Shown here: positions 1 to 6,171 of the stretch, piece after piece
Layout: every line of letters begins with the position of its first letter
Numbering within the stretch: position 1 is the first letter of the stretch
Assembly (NCBI GenBank): GCA_017881545.1
Contig: JADGQU010000155.1
Location: 1 to 6,171, forward strand
Length of the DNA: 6,171 nt
Source: Gemmatimonadaceae bacterium
GTDB lineage: Bacteria; Gemmatimonadota; Gemmatimonadetes; Gemmatimonadales; Gemmatimonadaceae
Direction: 5' to 3'
Notes under the pieces: model-generated
What the model was told of the DNA's origin: nothing
Databases searched by the model: none
What the model saw: only the letters and a program-made list of their open reading frames with translations
Translations under genes and position numbers: made by a program

Positions 1-213
1 AATTTCATCACCTGCGGAAACCACCATGCCCAGTTCGATCTGGATACCGGGCATTGCTTCATCGGCCCCTGCCAGGGTCAGGCGCTGACGCCGATCAAGC
101 TGATCATCGACGATGGTGACGTCTGTTTGAGCGGAATAGATCTGGCCGAAGAGGACGGGCTCGACATTCCGGAACCGGATGAGGTGCCGGAGGTCCAGAT
201 TACCTCGGATTGA
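1..213 (+). CDS. Rieske-type [2Fe-2S] protein, C-terminal fragment (5' end outside window)
   Basis: The reading frame is open at the left edge and ends with TGA at 211-213, giving the last 70 residues. Residues 5-8 read Cys-Gly-Asn-His, followed by His-Ala-Gln-Phe-Asp-Leu-Asp-Thr-Gly. This is the second cluster-binding box (C-x2-H) of Rieske domains with its usual downstream F-D-L-x-T-G stretch. A Gly-Pro-Cys (residues 23-25) and a Leu-Thr-Pro-Ile-Lys strand then lead into an acidic tail that ends Gln-Ile-Thr-Ser-Asp. The first box (C-x-H) would lie upstream of the window. Family knowledge: such small Rieske proteins carry electrons as ferredoxins for ring-hydroxylating oxygenases or act as NirD-like subunits. 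Which of these applies cannot be decided from the fragment. The tail beyond the domain is only about 30 residues, so this could be a stand-alone ferredoxin or the end of a larger protein. It converges on the FmdB gene. Confidence 0.78.
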   Translation, partial: NFITCGNHHAQFDLDTGHCFIGPCQGQALTPIKLIIDDGDVCLSGIDLAEEDGLDIPEPDEVPEVQITSD

Positions 214-266
214 AACGCCGGCGCTGCCGGGACTTGGAACGCCGGCGCTGCCCGGGTCTTGGCCGG
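214..266. terminator. GC-rich tandem hairpin repeats between convergent genes; possible bidirectional terminator
   Basis: This 53-nt gap separates two convergent stop codons. The 15-nt core AACGCCGGCGCTGCC occurs exactly at 214-228 and again at 238-252, a 24-nt period. The first copy folds into a perfect CCGGC-GCT-GCCGG hairpin (218-222 with 226-230). The second has the same left arm (242-246) and an arm with one extra C, followed by GGGTCTT. There is no strong U-tract, so the terminator role is inferred from position and hairpin content only. Confidence 0.4.
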
Positions 267-494
267 TTAGCGCCGCCGTTCGGCGCGGCTGAAGTTGCTC
301 AGATGTCCTTCGCGCGCCGCCTGCGCGCGCGCGGATTTCATCAGGCTCCGGCTCTTGCCATGGGGCGCCGTCAGCGACATCAGGCGCTGCAGCTTCTTGC
401 TGCCGCAGGTCGGACAGATCGGCGTCTCGGAAAATCCGATCAGCAGTTCGACCTCTCCGTCACATTTCGCGCAGTGAAACCCGTAAAGCGGCAT
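267..494 (-). CDS. FmdB-family small zinc-ribbon protein (75 aa)
   Basis: The protein starts Met-Pro-Leu-Tyr-Gly-Phe-His-Cys, the family's hallmark N-terminus, and has two knuckles, C8-x2-C11 and C27-x2-C30, that should bind one zinc ion. After the second knuckle comes Gly-Ser and then Arg-Leu-Met-Ser (37-40), also usual in the family. The basic tail carries Arg-Glu-Gly-His-Leu-Ser-Asn-Phe-Ser, which I associate with alphaproteobacterial members. FmdB proteins are cytoplasmic putative regulators of unclear molecular role; the name comes from a gene linked to formamidase/amidase expression. The ATG at 494-492 is chosen because a GGAGG ribosome site lies just upstream and the protein begins exactly at the conserved N-terminus. 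The same frame runs open up to 824, but that extension shows no family similarity. It is convergent with the Rieske gene and transcribed toward it. Confidence 0.85.
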   Translation of the reverse strand: MPLYGFHCAKCDGEVELLIGFSETPICPTCGSKKLQRLMSLTAPHGKSRSLMKSARAQAAREGHLSNFSRAERRR

Positions 495-501
495 GGCCGT
501 G

Positions 502-506
502 CCTCC
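502..506 (-). promoter_or_regulatory. Shine-Dalgarno site of the FmdB-family gene
   Basis: On the minus strand GGAGG sits 7 nt before the ATG at 494-492. It settles the start against the longer open frame that extends to 824. Confidence 0.7.
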
Positions 507-885
507 GGTTCGCCAATCGGACATTTCCGACGGGCAAAGCAGTGCAGGAACCGGACCACACGTGCGGCCACTGCCGCGCCGCGCTGTCGAAACCGAGTGT
601 TCCGGTGCTTTCGCGCTTTGTATCGAACGGAACGGACAGTGTCGGAACATCGACATGGGCTCGCTTGCGAACCCGCAGAAATGTTCGAAACGATCCAATC
701 CGCGACCTTGCCGGGTCGAAACCGGATCCGCGCCGGATGGCCCGGATCGTGCAAATCCGTCTACCGGAACGTTCGCGCTTCGCGCGACCAGATGGTCGCT
801 GCGAGCCCGATCGTCGACACGCAAAAGGCGTCCCCGAACGACGATCCGAGCGAGGATCGGCGCTGGAGAATATCGTGCTCTGTCC
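507..885. other. Non-coding or unassigned stretch between FmdB gene and truncated YceI gene
   Basis: About 380 nt hold no gene I can support. Open frames exist on both strands, as expected at this GC content, but their translations are Arg-rich and match no family I know. The part next to the FmdB gene should contain its promoter, though no clear -35/-10 pair stands out. A perfect 6-bp hairpin, CGATCC-GAGCGA-GGATCG, lies at 842-859 without a T-run. A short plus-strand frame starting with ATG at 792 could be the beginning of a divergent gene cut by the junction near 900. It lacks a ribosome site and I do not call it. Confidence 0.5.
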
Positions 886-1476
886 CTATCCAGGCGTGCC
901 CCCGACCATCGAGCTGCCCTCGACGATGCGGTTCCATGTCATGTTGAAATCCTTGCGGTTGATCGTGGTCTCGGCCTCGAAGCCAGCACGGCGCTTGCCA
1001 GGGACGCCCTGAATGGCGTTCAGGTGGCCGCGCAGCACGACCGGCCGCGTGATTCCGTGGATCGTCAGATTCCCCGCCACCGTCACAGAGTCTCCGGCGA
1101 AGCGCGTCACCTTGGTGCTCCTGAAGGTCACAGTCGGGTTGGCATCGGCGTCGAAGTGGTTGTCGCTACGAAGATCCGCATCGCGACGCTCGTTGTTGGT
1201 GTCGATGCTCGACGTCTGCGCGATGACCTCCACCGAAGCCGTGCTCCAATCAGCGGGATCGGCGATGATCGTTCCACTCCACGCATCGAACTGACCGCGC
1301 ACTTTGCTGACCATATGCCGGATCGTGAAGGAGAGCTCCGAGTGCGCCGGATCGATTTTCCATGTCGAGGGCGCGCTGACCGATATACCGAGTCTCGACG
1401 TTTGTGCGGGAAGGGCGCTCTGCGCAGCCACCATGGCGGGTGCGAGAGCAAGAACTATTGCAAGCCTGCGTATCAT
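886..1476 (-). pseudogene. Secreted YceI-family lipid-binding protein, 3'-truncated
   Basis: The frame encodes 196 residues. Residues 1-19 form a Sec signal peptide (Met-Ile-Arg-Arg, hydrophobic core, Ala-Met-Val-Ala-Ala-Gln). The YceI domain begins near residue 38 with Thr-Trp-Lys-Ile-Asp-Pro-Ala-His-Ser and continues through Phe-Thr-Ile-Arg-His-Met (50-55), the Asp-Leu-Arg-Ser-Asp-Asn-His-Phe block (101-108), Gly-Asn-Leu-Thr-Ile-His-Gly (135-141) and Asn-Arg-Lys-Asp-Phe (173-177). The family folds as a lipocalin-like barrel that binds isoprenoid or other lipids in the periplasm. After Gly-Ser-Ser-Met-Val-Gly (to residue 192, about position 901) family members continue with an Asp-Glu-Val-led strand of roughly 20 residues. 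Here the frame reads Gly-Thr-Pro-Gly and stops, and no other frame restores the strand, so the gene is cut rather than frameshifted. The start lies 25 nt after the lipoprotein stop; no clear Shine-Dalgarno site is visible, and the signal peptide supports the choice. Confidence 0.85.
896..906. other. Probable sequence junction (breakpoint inside YceI gene)
   Basis: YceI homology ends at residue 192, whose codon is at 901-903, and unrelated sequence follows. To the left lie genes of alphaproteobacterial flavour; to the right, a secreted-protein operon of a different style. The exact base cannot be fixed by eye. No insertion-sequence end or target-site duplication is seen, so a mis-assembly or an illegitimate recombination joint are both possible. 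Confidence 0.6.
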
Positions 1477-1501
1477 TTGAGGGATTGTTGTTTGACTGGT
1501 A

Positions 1502-2323
1502 CTACTTGGGAATCGGGATGTCGTTCCACCTCGCCTGATCGAACGTCCCGGGCGGAAAATCCGCGTTGATGCGAACGTCGGCGTACTCTTCGCGCCAGAC
1601 GGGCCGTCCATTCCGGAATACCAGGAACTCTGTCGGAACGTCGAATCCCCCGATCTCCTTGTATCCCTTAACGCGGATATCGCTGACCGTGGTACGGTCG
1701 CCGACTTTCTGGCTCTGGATGAAGCGGACAAGTCGCAGCTGGTCCCGGTCCACCCACAATTGATTCGACGTGGTGTCGCCCGCCTTCGCGCCGACGACGT
1801 ACACCGGCTGCCCATCCCACGTGTCGTCGCGGAAGACGTTCTCGTCGACGTGGAGCGTGTCGAGCCCGTGCATGATCGTGGCAACCGGGGCAGCGTACAC
1901 GTCCGCCGTCAGGAGCAGCAGCGGATTCACCGACGGACGGAAGTCGACACGAATGCCGTTGTCGAACGACGCAACCTTATCATCGATCTGCACGAGACCG
2001 CTCTTCTGGGTGGCAGGAAGGAATGCAATGCGAAGCTTGCCGGGAATCTCGAGATGCTCGTACCACTGCGACTTCTGCTCCTGCCCCGAGGTCGAGTACG
2101 CCGTATTGTTCTGAAGAAAGCTCATCGTCTTCAGGTACTTGCCGTCGTAGCGGTCGTGCATGGCCTTGATCAGCATGGGGCTGCTGGTTGCCCGGACAGA
2201 CGACACCGACTTGGACGTAGCCGGCTTCGTCGCCTGCGAAGGCGCGGGCTCGGTGCTCGCCCCTGACTGAAAATACGAACAGCCGGAAACGGCGAAGGCC
2301 GCGAGCAGAATACGTGAGCGCAT
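1502..2323 (-). CDS. Putative outer-membrane lipoprotein, LolA/LolB-like fold (273 aa)
   Basis: The N-terminus is a short lipoprotein signal: Met-Arg-Ser-Arg, a hydrophobic run, and the lipobox Val-Ser-Gly-Cys with the acylated Cys at residue 15. The +2 residue is Ser, which favours outer-membrane placement. A Ser/Thr/Pro/Ala-rich linker covers about residues 16-48. The rest looks like an alternating beta-strand domain, with Trp-Asp-Gly-Gln-Pro-Val-Tyr-Val-Val-Gly-Ala (169-179) and Asn-Gln-Leu-Trp-Val-Asp-Arg-Asp-Gln-Leu-Arg-Leu-Val-Arg (187-200). This pattern is seen in lipoprotein-sorting-like proteins (LolA/LolB/RseB half-barrel) that bind lipid or acyl chains. Residues 260-266, Thr-Phe-Asp-Gln-Ala-Arg-Trp, form a closing motif often found in such proteins of soil phyla. 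It starts 3 nt after the M14 gene stops, and its stop lies 25 nt before the YceI start. The lipoprotein call is firm; the fold call is recognition of pattern, and the exact role is unknown. Confidence 0.68.
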   Translation of the reverse strand: MRSRILLAAFAVSGCSYFQSGASTEPAPSQATKPATSKSVSSVRATSSPMLIKAMHDRYDGKYLKTMSFLQNNTAYSTSGQEQKSQWYEHLEIPGKLRIAFLPATQKSGLVQIDDKVASFDNGIRVDFRPSVNPLLLLTADVYAAPVATIMHGLDTLHVDENVFRDDTWDGQPVYVVGAKAGDTTSNQLWVDRDQLRLVRFIQSQKVGDRTTVSDIRVKGYKEIGGFDVPTEFLVFRNGRPVWREEYADVRINADFPPGTFDQARWNDIPIPK

Positions 2324-2326
2324 TAT

Positions 2327-5155
2327 CTAGTCCCCTAGTTCGTTGCGGTATAGAAGCCCGTTGAACAGCAGCTTGAATGTGCCATGTGGTTGCGAGCGGA
2401 AATACGGATCGGGTCCGAAAAGCACAAGCATTCCCTTCCCGATTGGTGCCTGAAGAACCTCTGTTACACCGCTCAGATATTTTTGGCCCCAAGCCCATCC
2501 GCTACGCAGCGGAGCCGGACCGTCGATCCAGACAACTCTCTTGACCCCACGCTCCGCGGCCCCGGGCAGGATGCGGAAGGCAGGGGCGTTATCGAAGTAG
2601 AAATCCGTGACCGGGCGAACACCCTCGGCCAGCGCAAGCGTGGTGTCCACGCGCATACTGAGTATTGACCCGGGCACGTAGAATCGGCTTCGGGGCAGCG
2701 ATCTACCCGCACTGTCCGCCAGCGCGTTCACAATGGGAAGCTGAAGCTGGATGCCGAGATCCGTGGCGGAGCCGATCGCGAGAATCGTCCCGCCCGCGTT
2801 CAGAAACTCCAGCAGCTTCGGGATCGTTTGGGCGGCAGTCATGTTGCCGACTCGATCGCGGTACTCGGCGGGCACGTCCTCGGGATTTATTCGCGGACCG
2901 GTACGCGCGCTCTGGCGTCCGAAATTCGCTCCATCCGGAAGAATCAGAACGTCGAACTTCGCTATCAGGTTTCCCGCGTCGAGTGTCGGCGGATACACGA
3001 TCTGATAGGGAAACTCGAACTGCTCGAGAATGAAGCGCGCCCACCCCGATGTGATCGCGCCGCCGTATTGATCCCACAGCGCAATCCGGGCGGGCCGCAC
3101 CCGCTTGAGAGTCGCCGACGAGACCTGAGTGTCGAAAGCGTCGAACACGAGCCCCTTCTCAGCCGCGAGCTGCGTGAGAATCGCAGCTATCGTTGGCTTT
3201 GCGGGGATGTAGAAAGTGCCGGCGTCATACGTCCGACCGTTGATGCTGAGCGGCGAGAGAAGCGTGTATACCTGTTCGCCGCGAGCGAGCAGGCGATTCA
3301 CCGCGGCGAACGCGTCGTTCACTGAGTGGCTGAGCGCATAGCCGGCCGCTGCGGACGCCACACGCCGTTCCGGCGCTCTGGCGAAACCGGCGACCGGCGC
3401 GAACGGTCCGTTGAACGGATCGAGAATCCGGTCGAACTGCACTCCCATTTGATACGCGAGCGTCCAACCCGCGTTGTCGTATGGGGGGGTGGGTGGACCG
3501 CCCGGATATGGAATGTCGTTGGGGTGGTCCTGGGGCTCGAACATGTCCAGGACGTGCGGACGGAACGCCTGCGCCGTCTTCACCACGTACGAGGCCGCCG
3601 GATAGCTCTTCCCGTTCACAGTGAACGCCGTCGAAGCGCGCTGGACCACGATACCCGTCTTGATAAGTGCGTTGACGAATTTCGTCGCGGTAAGAAAGTC
3701 CGGCTGATCAGCGGGTATGATGTAGCCGCGCGGGTCCCTGTCTACAGGATTCCGCATAATGCTGGCGTAGGTAGCCAAATCGGCCGGACTCGTCGTCTGC
3801 GGACGCCCACCACCACCGCCCGCGTCACCACCCTGGGGGCGGGAGCTGTCCTCGGGTATTGCTGCCTGGAGTGCAGCCACCCTGCGCGGCGTAACGGTCC
3901 ACGTATCGGTATTTCCACGCCGAATCGAATTGCGCCCCATCTGGTAGATGTTGTAGAGAAGCGTCTCGCGATACCGCGACGCCACATCGAGCACCGCCCG
4001 GTTCGCTGTCAATTCGTAGGCGATCGACTGCGCGAAATGCCATTTCTGCGGCTGAATCGGCATCGGCAAGTCTCCCTTCGGCAGAAGCTTCTCCGGCACC
4101 AGCGGAATTTCGATCGGCGTGGGGTTGCCGATTGCCTCCGTGAGAAGGCCAATCATATTGTGGAAATACACCGTCGTCCGGAGACCGCCGTTCCACCAGG
4201 TGGAGTATCCTGATCCGCTCCTCATCGTCGCGCCCGGCTTGCCCTCGGCGACGAACCTCGAGTGCATCGCTGCTCCAACGAGATCAAGCTCCATTGGCAC
4301 GAGCGGATCATAGTTGTAGTTGAACGGATCACGGAACGGGGGCGCAAAGATCACAGTGCCGATGGGACCCGTTTGGTGATGGTTGTACATGATCTGCGGG
4401 TACCAGGCACGGAACAGAATGCTGTCCATCGCCTGCGTCTCGGGCTGCGACGCCATGTACGAGTCGCGGTTGTTGTCGTGGCCGGCGTACTTGTGATAAA
4501 GCCGCGGGAGGCGCGACGTCGTCCGCTTGAGAGTGTCTGCCTCGCGCATGTACCAGTTGGACACCAGCTCCTGTCCGTCCGGATTGGCCGGCACCAGCAG
4601 GATGATGTCGTCGCGGAGGAACCGCAGCGTCTCGGGATCGGTCCTGCTCACGAGCTCGTACACCATCTCGATCAGCTGCTGCGCGCCCAGCACTTCCGTG
4701 GCGTGGAGACCTCCGTCGATCCACACGACCGACTTCCCCTCCGAAGCCAGAGCGCGGGCCTGGGCGTCGGTGAGATTCTCAGCCAGGGCAAGCCGCCGCG
4801 ATATCTCCTGATAGCGGGCGAGCTTTGCGTGATTCTCTGGCGACGTAATGATGGACATCCATATCGGGCGCCCTTCGGCGGTCGCCCCAATGCGCACCAG
4901 CTTCATCCGGTCCGATTCGCGATCGAGCTTTCGCCAGTAGTCGATCATCTGGCTGTAGTTGGCGAGGAAGTAATCGTCGCCGATATTGTGTCCGAACTGA
5001 GCACGCGGTGTCGTGATTCTCGCCGCCGCGATCGGAGTGTTTCTCGCCTGCGCCGGGCTCGTCGCGGGAATCGCGAGGATGCAGGGCAGGAACAACGCCG
5101 CGGATTTCAGCAGGGGTGCACGGTGCCATGTACCAAGGTATTTCTGGATTCGCAT
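2327..5155 (-). CDS. Secreted M14-family zinc carboxypeptidase-like protein with C-terminal GATase1-like domain (942 aa)
   Basis: Residues 1 to about 37 are a Sec signal peptide (basic start, hydrophobic run near 18-30, Ala-Gln-Ala near 35-37). The peptidase domain covers about 60-345. Its zinc ligands are visible as H151-x2-E154 in Gly-Gly-Leu-His-Ala-Thr-Glu and H259 or H260 in Met-Tyr-Asn-His-His-Gln. R230 in Asp-Asn-Asn-Arg-Asp fits the substrate-carboxylate arginine, and E340 in Leu-Leu-Thr-Glu-Ala-Ile-Gly fits the catalytic base. The middle part contains a Gly-rich loop (442-450). Residues from about 685 to 930 resemble a class-I glutamine-amidotransferase-like alpha/beta domain: Phe-Asp-Val-Leu-Ile-Leu-Pro-Asp-Gly-Ala (734-743) and Leu-Asn-Ala-Gly-Gly-Thr-Ile-Leu-Ala-Ile-Gly (785-795). 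No catalytic Cys is visible there, so that domain is probably non-catalytic. Large proteins of this layout are common in Gemmatimonadota, Acidobacteriota and Bacteroidota and probably degrade peptides in the periplasm or outside the cell. The ATG start gives a complete signal peptide, though no strong ribosome site precedes it. Confidence 0.93.
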   Translation of the reverse strand: MRIQKYLGTWHRAPLLKSAALFLPCILAIPATSPAQARNTPIAAARITTPRAQFGHNIGDDYFLANYSQMIDYWRKLDRESDRMKLVRIGATAEGRPIWMSIITSPENHAKLARYQEISRRLALAENLTDAQARALASEGKSVVWIDGGLHATEVLGAQQLIEMVYELVSRTDPETLRFLRDDIILLVPANPDGQELVSNWYMREADTLKRTTSRLPRLYHKYAGHDNNRDSYMASQPETQAMDSILFRAWYPQIMYNHHQTGPIGTVIFAPPFRDPFNYNYDPLVPMELDLVGAAMHSRFVAEGKPGATMRSGSGYSTWWNGGLRTTVYFHNMIGLLTEAIGNPTPIEIPLVPEKLLPKGDLPMPIQPQKWHFAQSIAYELTANRAVLDVASRYRETLLYNIYQMGRNSIRRGNTDTWTVTPRRVAALQAAIPEDSSRPQGGDAGGGGGRPQTTSPADLATYASIMRNPVDRDPRGYIIPADQPDFLTATKFVNALIKTGIVVQRASTAFTVNGKSYPAASYVVKTAQAFRPHVLDMFEPQDHPNDIPYPGGPPTPPYDNAGWTLAYQMGVQFDRILDPFNGPFAPVAGFARAPERRVASAAAGYALSHSVNDAFAAVNRLLARGEQVYTLLSPLSINGRTYDAGTFYIPAKPTIAAILTQLAAEKGLVFDAFDTQVSSATLKRVRPARIALWDQYGGAITSGWARFILEQFEFPYQIVYPPTLDAGNLIAKFDVLILPDGANFGRQSARTGPRINPEDVPAEYRDRVGNMTAAQTIPKLLEFLNAGGTILAIGSATDLGIQLQLPIVNALADSAGRSLPRSRFYVPGSILSMRVDTTLALAEGVRPVTDFYFDNAPAFRILPGAAERGVKRVVWIDGPAPLRSGWAWGQKYLSGVTEVLQAPIGKGMLVLFGPDPYFRSQPHGTFKLLFNGLLYRNELGD
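2331..2336 (-). promoter_or_regulatory. Shine-Dalgarno site of the lipoprotein gene, inside the end of the M14 gene
   Basis: On the minus strand AGGGGA lies about 7 nt before the ATG at 2323-2321, within the last codons of the M14 gene (stop TAG at 2329-2327). This layout suggests translational coupling. Confidence 0.55.
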
Positions 5156-5223
5156 CGATTCACGGGTGAGCGAATGGGTGGGGATCGGTTATCCGCTCTA
5201 TCGAGGGCAGACCGCTATGAAAC
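5156..5223 (-). other. Spacer between transporter and M14 gene
   Basis: The 68-nt gap shows no clear hairpin terminator, and there is no good Shine-Dalgarno site before the M14 ATG. It is long enough for a promoter, but I see no convincing -35/-10 pair. Whether the three envelope genes have their own promoter or read through from the transporter is open. Confidence 0.4.
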
Positions 5224-6138
5224 TTAATGGTCGGCCGTTTGGGGTGCTGTGCGGCTCGCGCCGCCTGCGGCGATGATCACGCCACCCAGTACGATCGCGC
5301 CGCCGACAAGGGTCGACACGGTCGGGATCTGACGGATGGAGGGAATGAGCGCCCCCAGCAGTGTCGCTCCGACCGGCTCACCCAGCACGGTGAGATTGAC
5401 CACATAGGCAGGGAGAAACTTGAGAGCCCAGTTCATTCCGGTGTGGCCCATCAGCATCGGCCCCAGCGCCAACGCGCCGAAAATTGCAATCTCCCTCGGC
5501 GGCTGTGGGGCAAGAGTGACACCGCGTGACATCGCAATGACCGACAGCGTTACAAACGCCGTCGAATAGACGATGCCCACATACGCCCAGACGCCGAGCG
5601 ATTTGCGCAGGCTACGACCGATCGTGTAATAGATGCCGGCCGTTATCGCCGCCGAGACTGCCAGCAGATTCCCCAGTAGCGGCGCGTTCCCACTCGGGGC
5701 CAGCCCACCCCTCAAATCAGGCGCGGCGACAACCAGCGCGCCGAGGATGGCGATGGCGATGCCGACGATCTGGCGGCTTGTCGGAGCCTCTCTGAGAGCC
5801 ACTGCCGAGATCACCGCCACGACGGCCGGTTGAAGATTTACCAGCGTGACGGACGCGGCGATCGTCGTGAGATGAATGGATGCATTCCAGGCCCAGAAGT
5901 GGAGCGCGAGTGAGACGCCCCCGCAGCCCGCGAGGGCGAGCTCACGCGAGGTGATCCGCTTCCAGTCCCTCCATTCCCCCGTCGCCAAAAGGAACGCGGC
6001 GACGATTAGGAGCGAGAAGCCCAGGCGCCAAACGGCGATTGCGACTGGATCCGCGGCCGAGAGCCGCACCAACGGGCCCGCGAACGAGATACCGAGCAGC
6101 GCTAGGGCCAGTACCCAGTACGATCGCGCCGCCGACAA
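5224..6138 (-). CDS. EamA/DMT-superfamily membrane transporter, natural 5' end lost
   Basis: The 304-residue frame is very hydrophobic and shows two EamA repeats of about five membrane helices each (roughly residues 9-137 and 150-293). The first repeat opens with Leu-Leu-Gly-Ile-Ser-Phe-Ala-Gly-Pro-Leu-Val-Arg and includes Trp-Arg-Leu-Gly-Phe (37-41). The Leu-Gln-Pro-Ala-Val-Val-Ala-Val-Ile-Ser stretch near 100 and Gly-Glu-Pro-Val-Gly-Ala in the second repeat are typical. The family exports or imports amino acids, nucleotides, sugars or drugs by secondary transport; the substrate is not predictable here. The only upstream start is a TTG at 6138-6136. It and the first nine residues lie in a 59-nt copy of the gene's own 3' part read in another frame, so the authentic start is missing and the first about 9 residues are artefactual. 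TAA at 5226-5224 lies 68 nt before the M14 gene on the same strand. Confidence 0.87.
   Translation of the reverse strand: MSAARSYWVLALALLGISFAGPLVRLSAADPVAIAVWRLGFSLLIVAAFLLATGEWRDWKRITSRELALAGCGGVSLALHFWAWNASIHLTTIAASVTLVNLQPAVVAVISAVALREAPTSRQIVGIAIAILGALVVAAPDLRGGLAPSGNAPLLGNLLAVSAAITAGIYYTIGRSLRKSLGVWAYVGIVYSTAFVTLSVIAMSRGVTLAPQPPREIAIFGALALGPMLMGHTGMNWALKFLPAYVVNLTVLGEPVGATLLGALIPSIRQIPTVSTLVGGAIVLGGVIIAAGGASRTAPQTADH
5284..5342. repeat. Direct repeat copy 1 (inside transporter 3' part), exact match to the window end
   Basis: These 59 nt, beginning ACCCAGTACGATCGCG and ending GACGGATGGAGG, occur again without mismatch at 6113-6171. Here they encode the Pro-Ser-Ile-Arg-Gln-Ile-Pro-Thr-Val-Ser-Thr-Leu-Val-Gly-Gly stretch of the second EamA repeat, in frame and in its expected place, so this is the native copy. 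Confidence 0.9.
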
Positions 6139-6171
6139 GGGTCGACACGGTCGGGATCTGACGGATGGAGG
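6113..6171. repeat. Direct repeat copy 2 (right edge of window)
   Basis: This is an exact second copy of 5284-5342, offset by 829 nt. The match stops at 6112/5283 on the left and runs to the last base of the window, so 59 nt is a minimum length. The offset is not a multiple of three: read in the original frame the copy gives Ser-Thr-Leu-Val-Gly-Gly-Ala-Ile-Val-Leu-Gly and then leaves the transporter frame. It replaces the true 5' end of the transporter gene. Confidence 0.9.

Noticed and set aside
495..824. N-terminal extension of the FmdB-family gene to position 824
   Set aside because: The extension has no family similarity, while the inner ATG gives the conserved Met-Pro-Leu-Tyr start and has a GGAGG site in place.
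886..905. Simple sequencing frameshift at the YceI C-terminus
   Set aside because: None of the three minus-strand frames downstream restores the expected final strand, so a one- or two-base error cannot explain the loss.
792..947. Possible start of a plus-strand gene at ATG 792
   Set aside because: There is no ribosome site, the frame crosses the suspected junction near 900, and the residues before that point match nothing I recognise.
493..1569. Long plus-strand open frame (358 codons)
   Set aside because: It runs antisense through the clearly coding YceI gene and gives an Arg-rich translation with no recognisable domain. Long antisense frames are expected in GC-rich DNA.
4262..5227. Long plus-strand open frame (321 codons) opposite the M14 gene
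   Set aside because: It is an antisense shadow of the well-supported peptidase N-terminal half and resembles no family.
5284..6171. End repeat as evidence of a circular plasmid or phage
   Set aside because: A circular molecule would repeat the left end of the sequence at the right end. Here the match is internal at 5284, and there are no replication, mobilisation or phage genes.

Overview
The window looks like a metagenomic or environmental contig built from two pieces that probably do not belong together. Positions 1 to about 900 carry the 3' end of a Rieske-type [2Fe-2S] protein gene on the plus strand and a convergent FmdB-family zinc-ribbon gene on the minus strand. The FmdB C-terminal tail (Arg-Glu-Gly-His-Leu-Ser-Asn-Phe-Ser) is of a kind I associate with Alphaproteobacteria. 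Positions from about 900 to the right end carry a tight minus-strand gene series whose style suggests Gemmatimonadota or a related soil phylum. Both assignments are inference from protein style; no database search was possible.

Read in transcription order (right to left), the right part encodes an EamA/DMT-type membrane transporter (6138-5224), a 942-residue secreted M14 zinc carboxypeptidase-like protein with a C-terminal glutamine-amidotransferase-like domain (5155-2327), a putative outer-membrane lipoprotein of the lipoprotein-sorting (LolA/LolB-like) kind (2323-1502), and a secreted YceI-family lipid-binding protein (1476-886). The last three are spaced 3 and 25 nt apart, so they are almost certainly co-transcribed. 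All three have export signals, which makes this an envelope or periplasm-directed set. The transporter, 68 nt upstream, may share the transcript.

Two structural oddities frame the gene series. The YceI gene breaks off at about position 900: its last roughly 20 residues are missing in all three frames and the reading frame runs into unrelated sequence. At the right edge, the last 59 bases (6113-6171) exactly repeat bases 5284-5342, the 3' part of the same transporter gene, and replace the natural 5' end of that gene out of frame. Together these suggest a chimeric or mis-joined contig, though recombination in a real genome cannot be excluded.

I found no RNA gene, CRISPR array, transposase or phage gene, and no convincing new biological system. 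The most useful points are the two junctions and the envelope operon.
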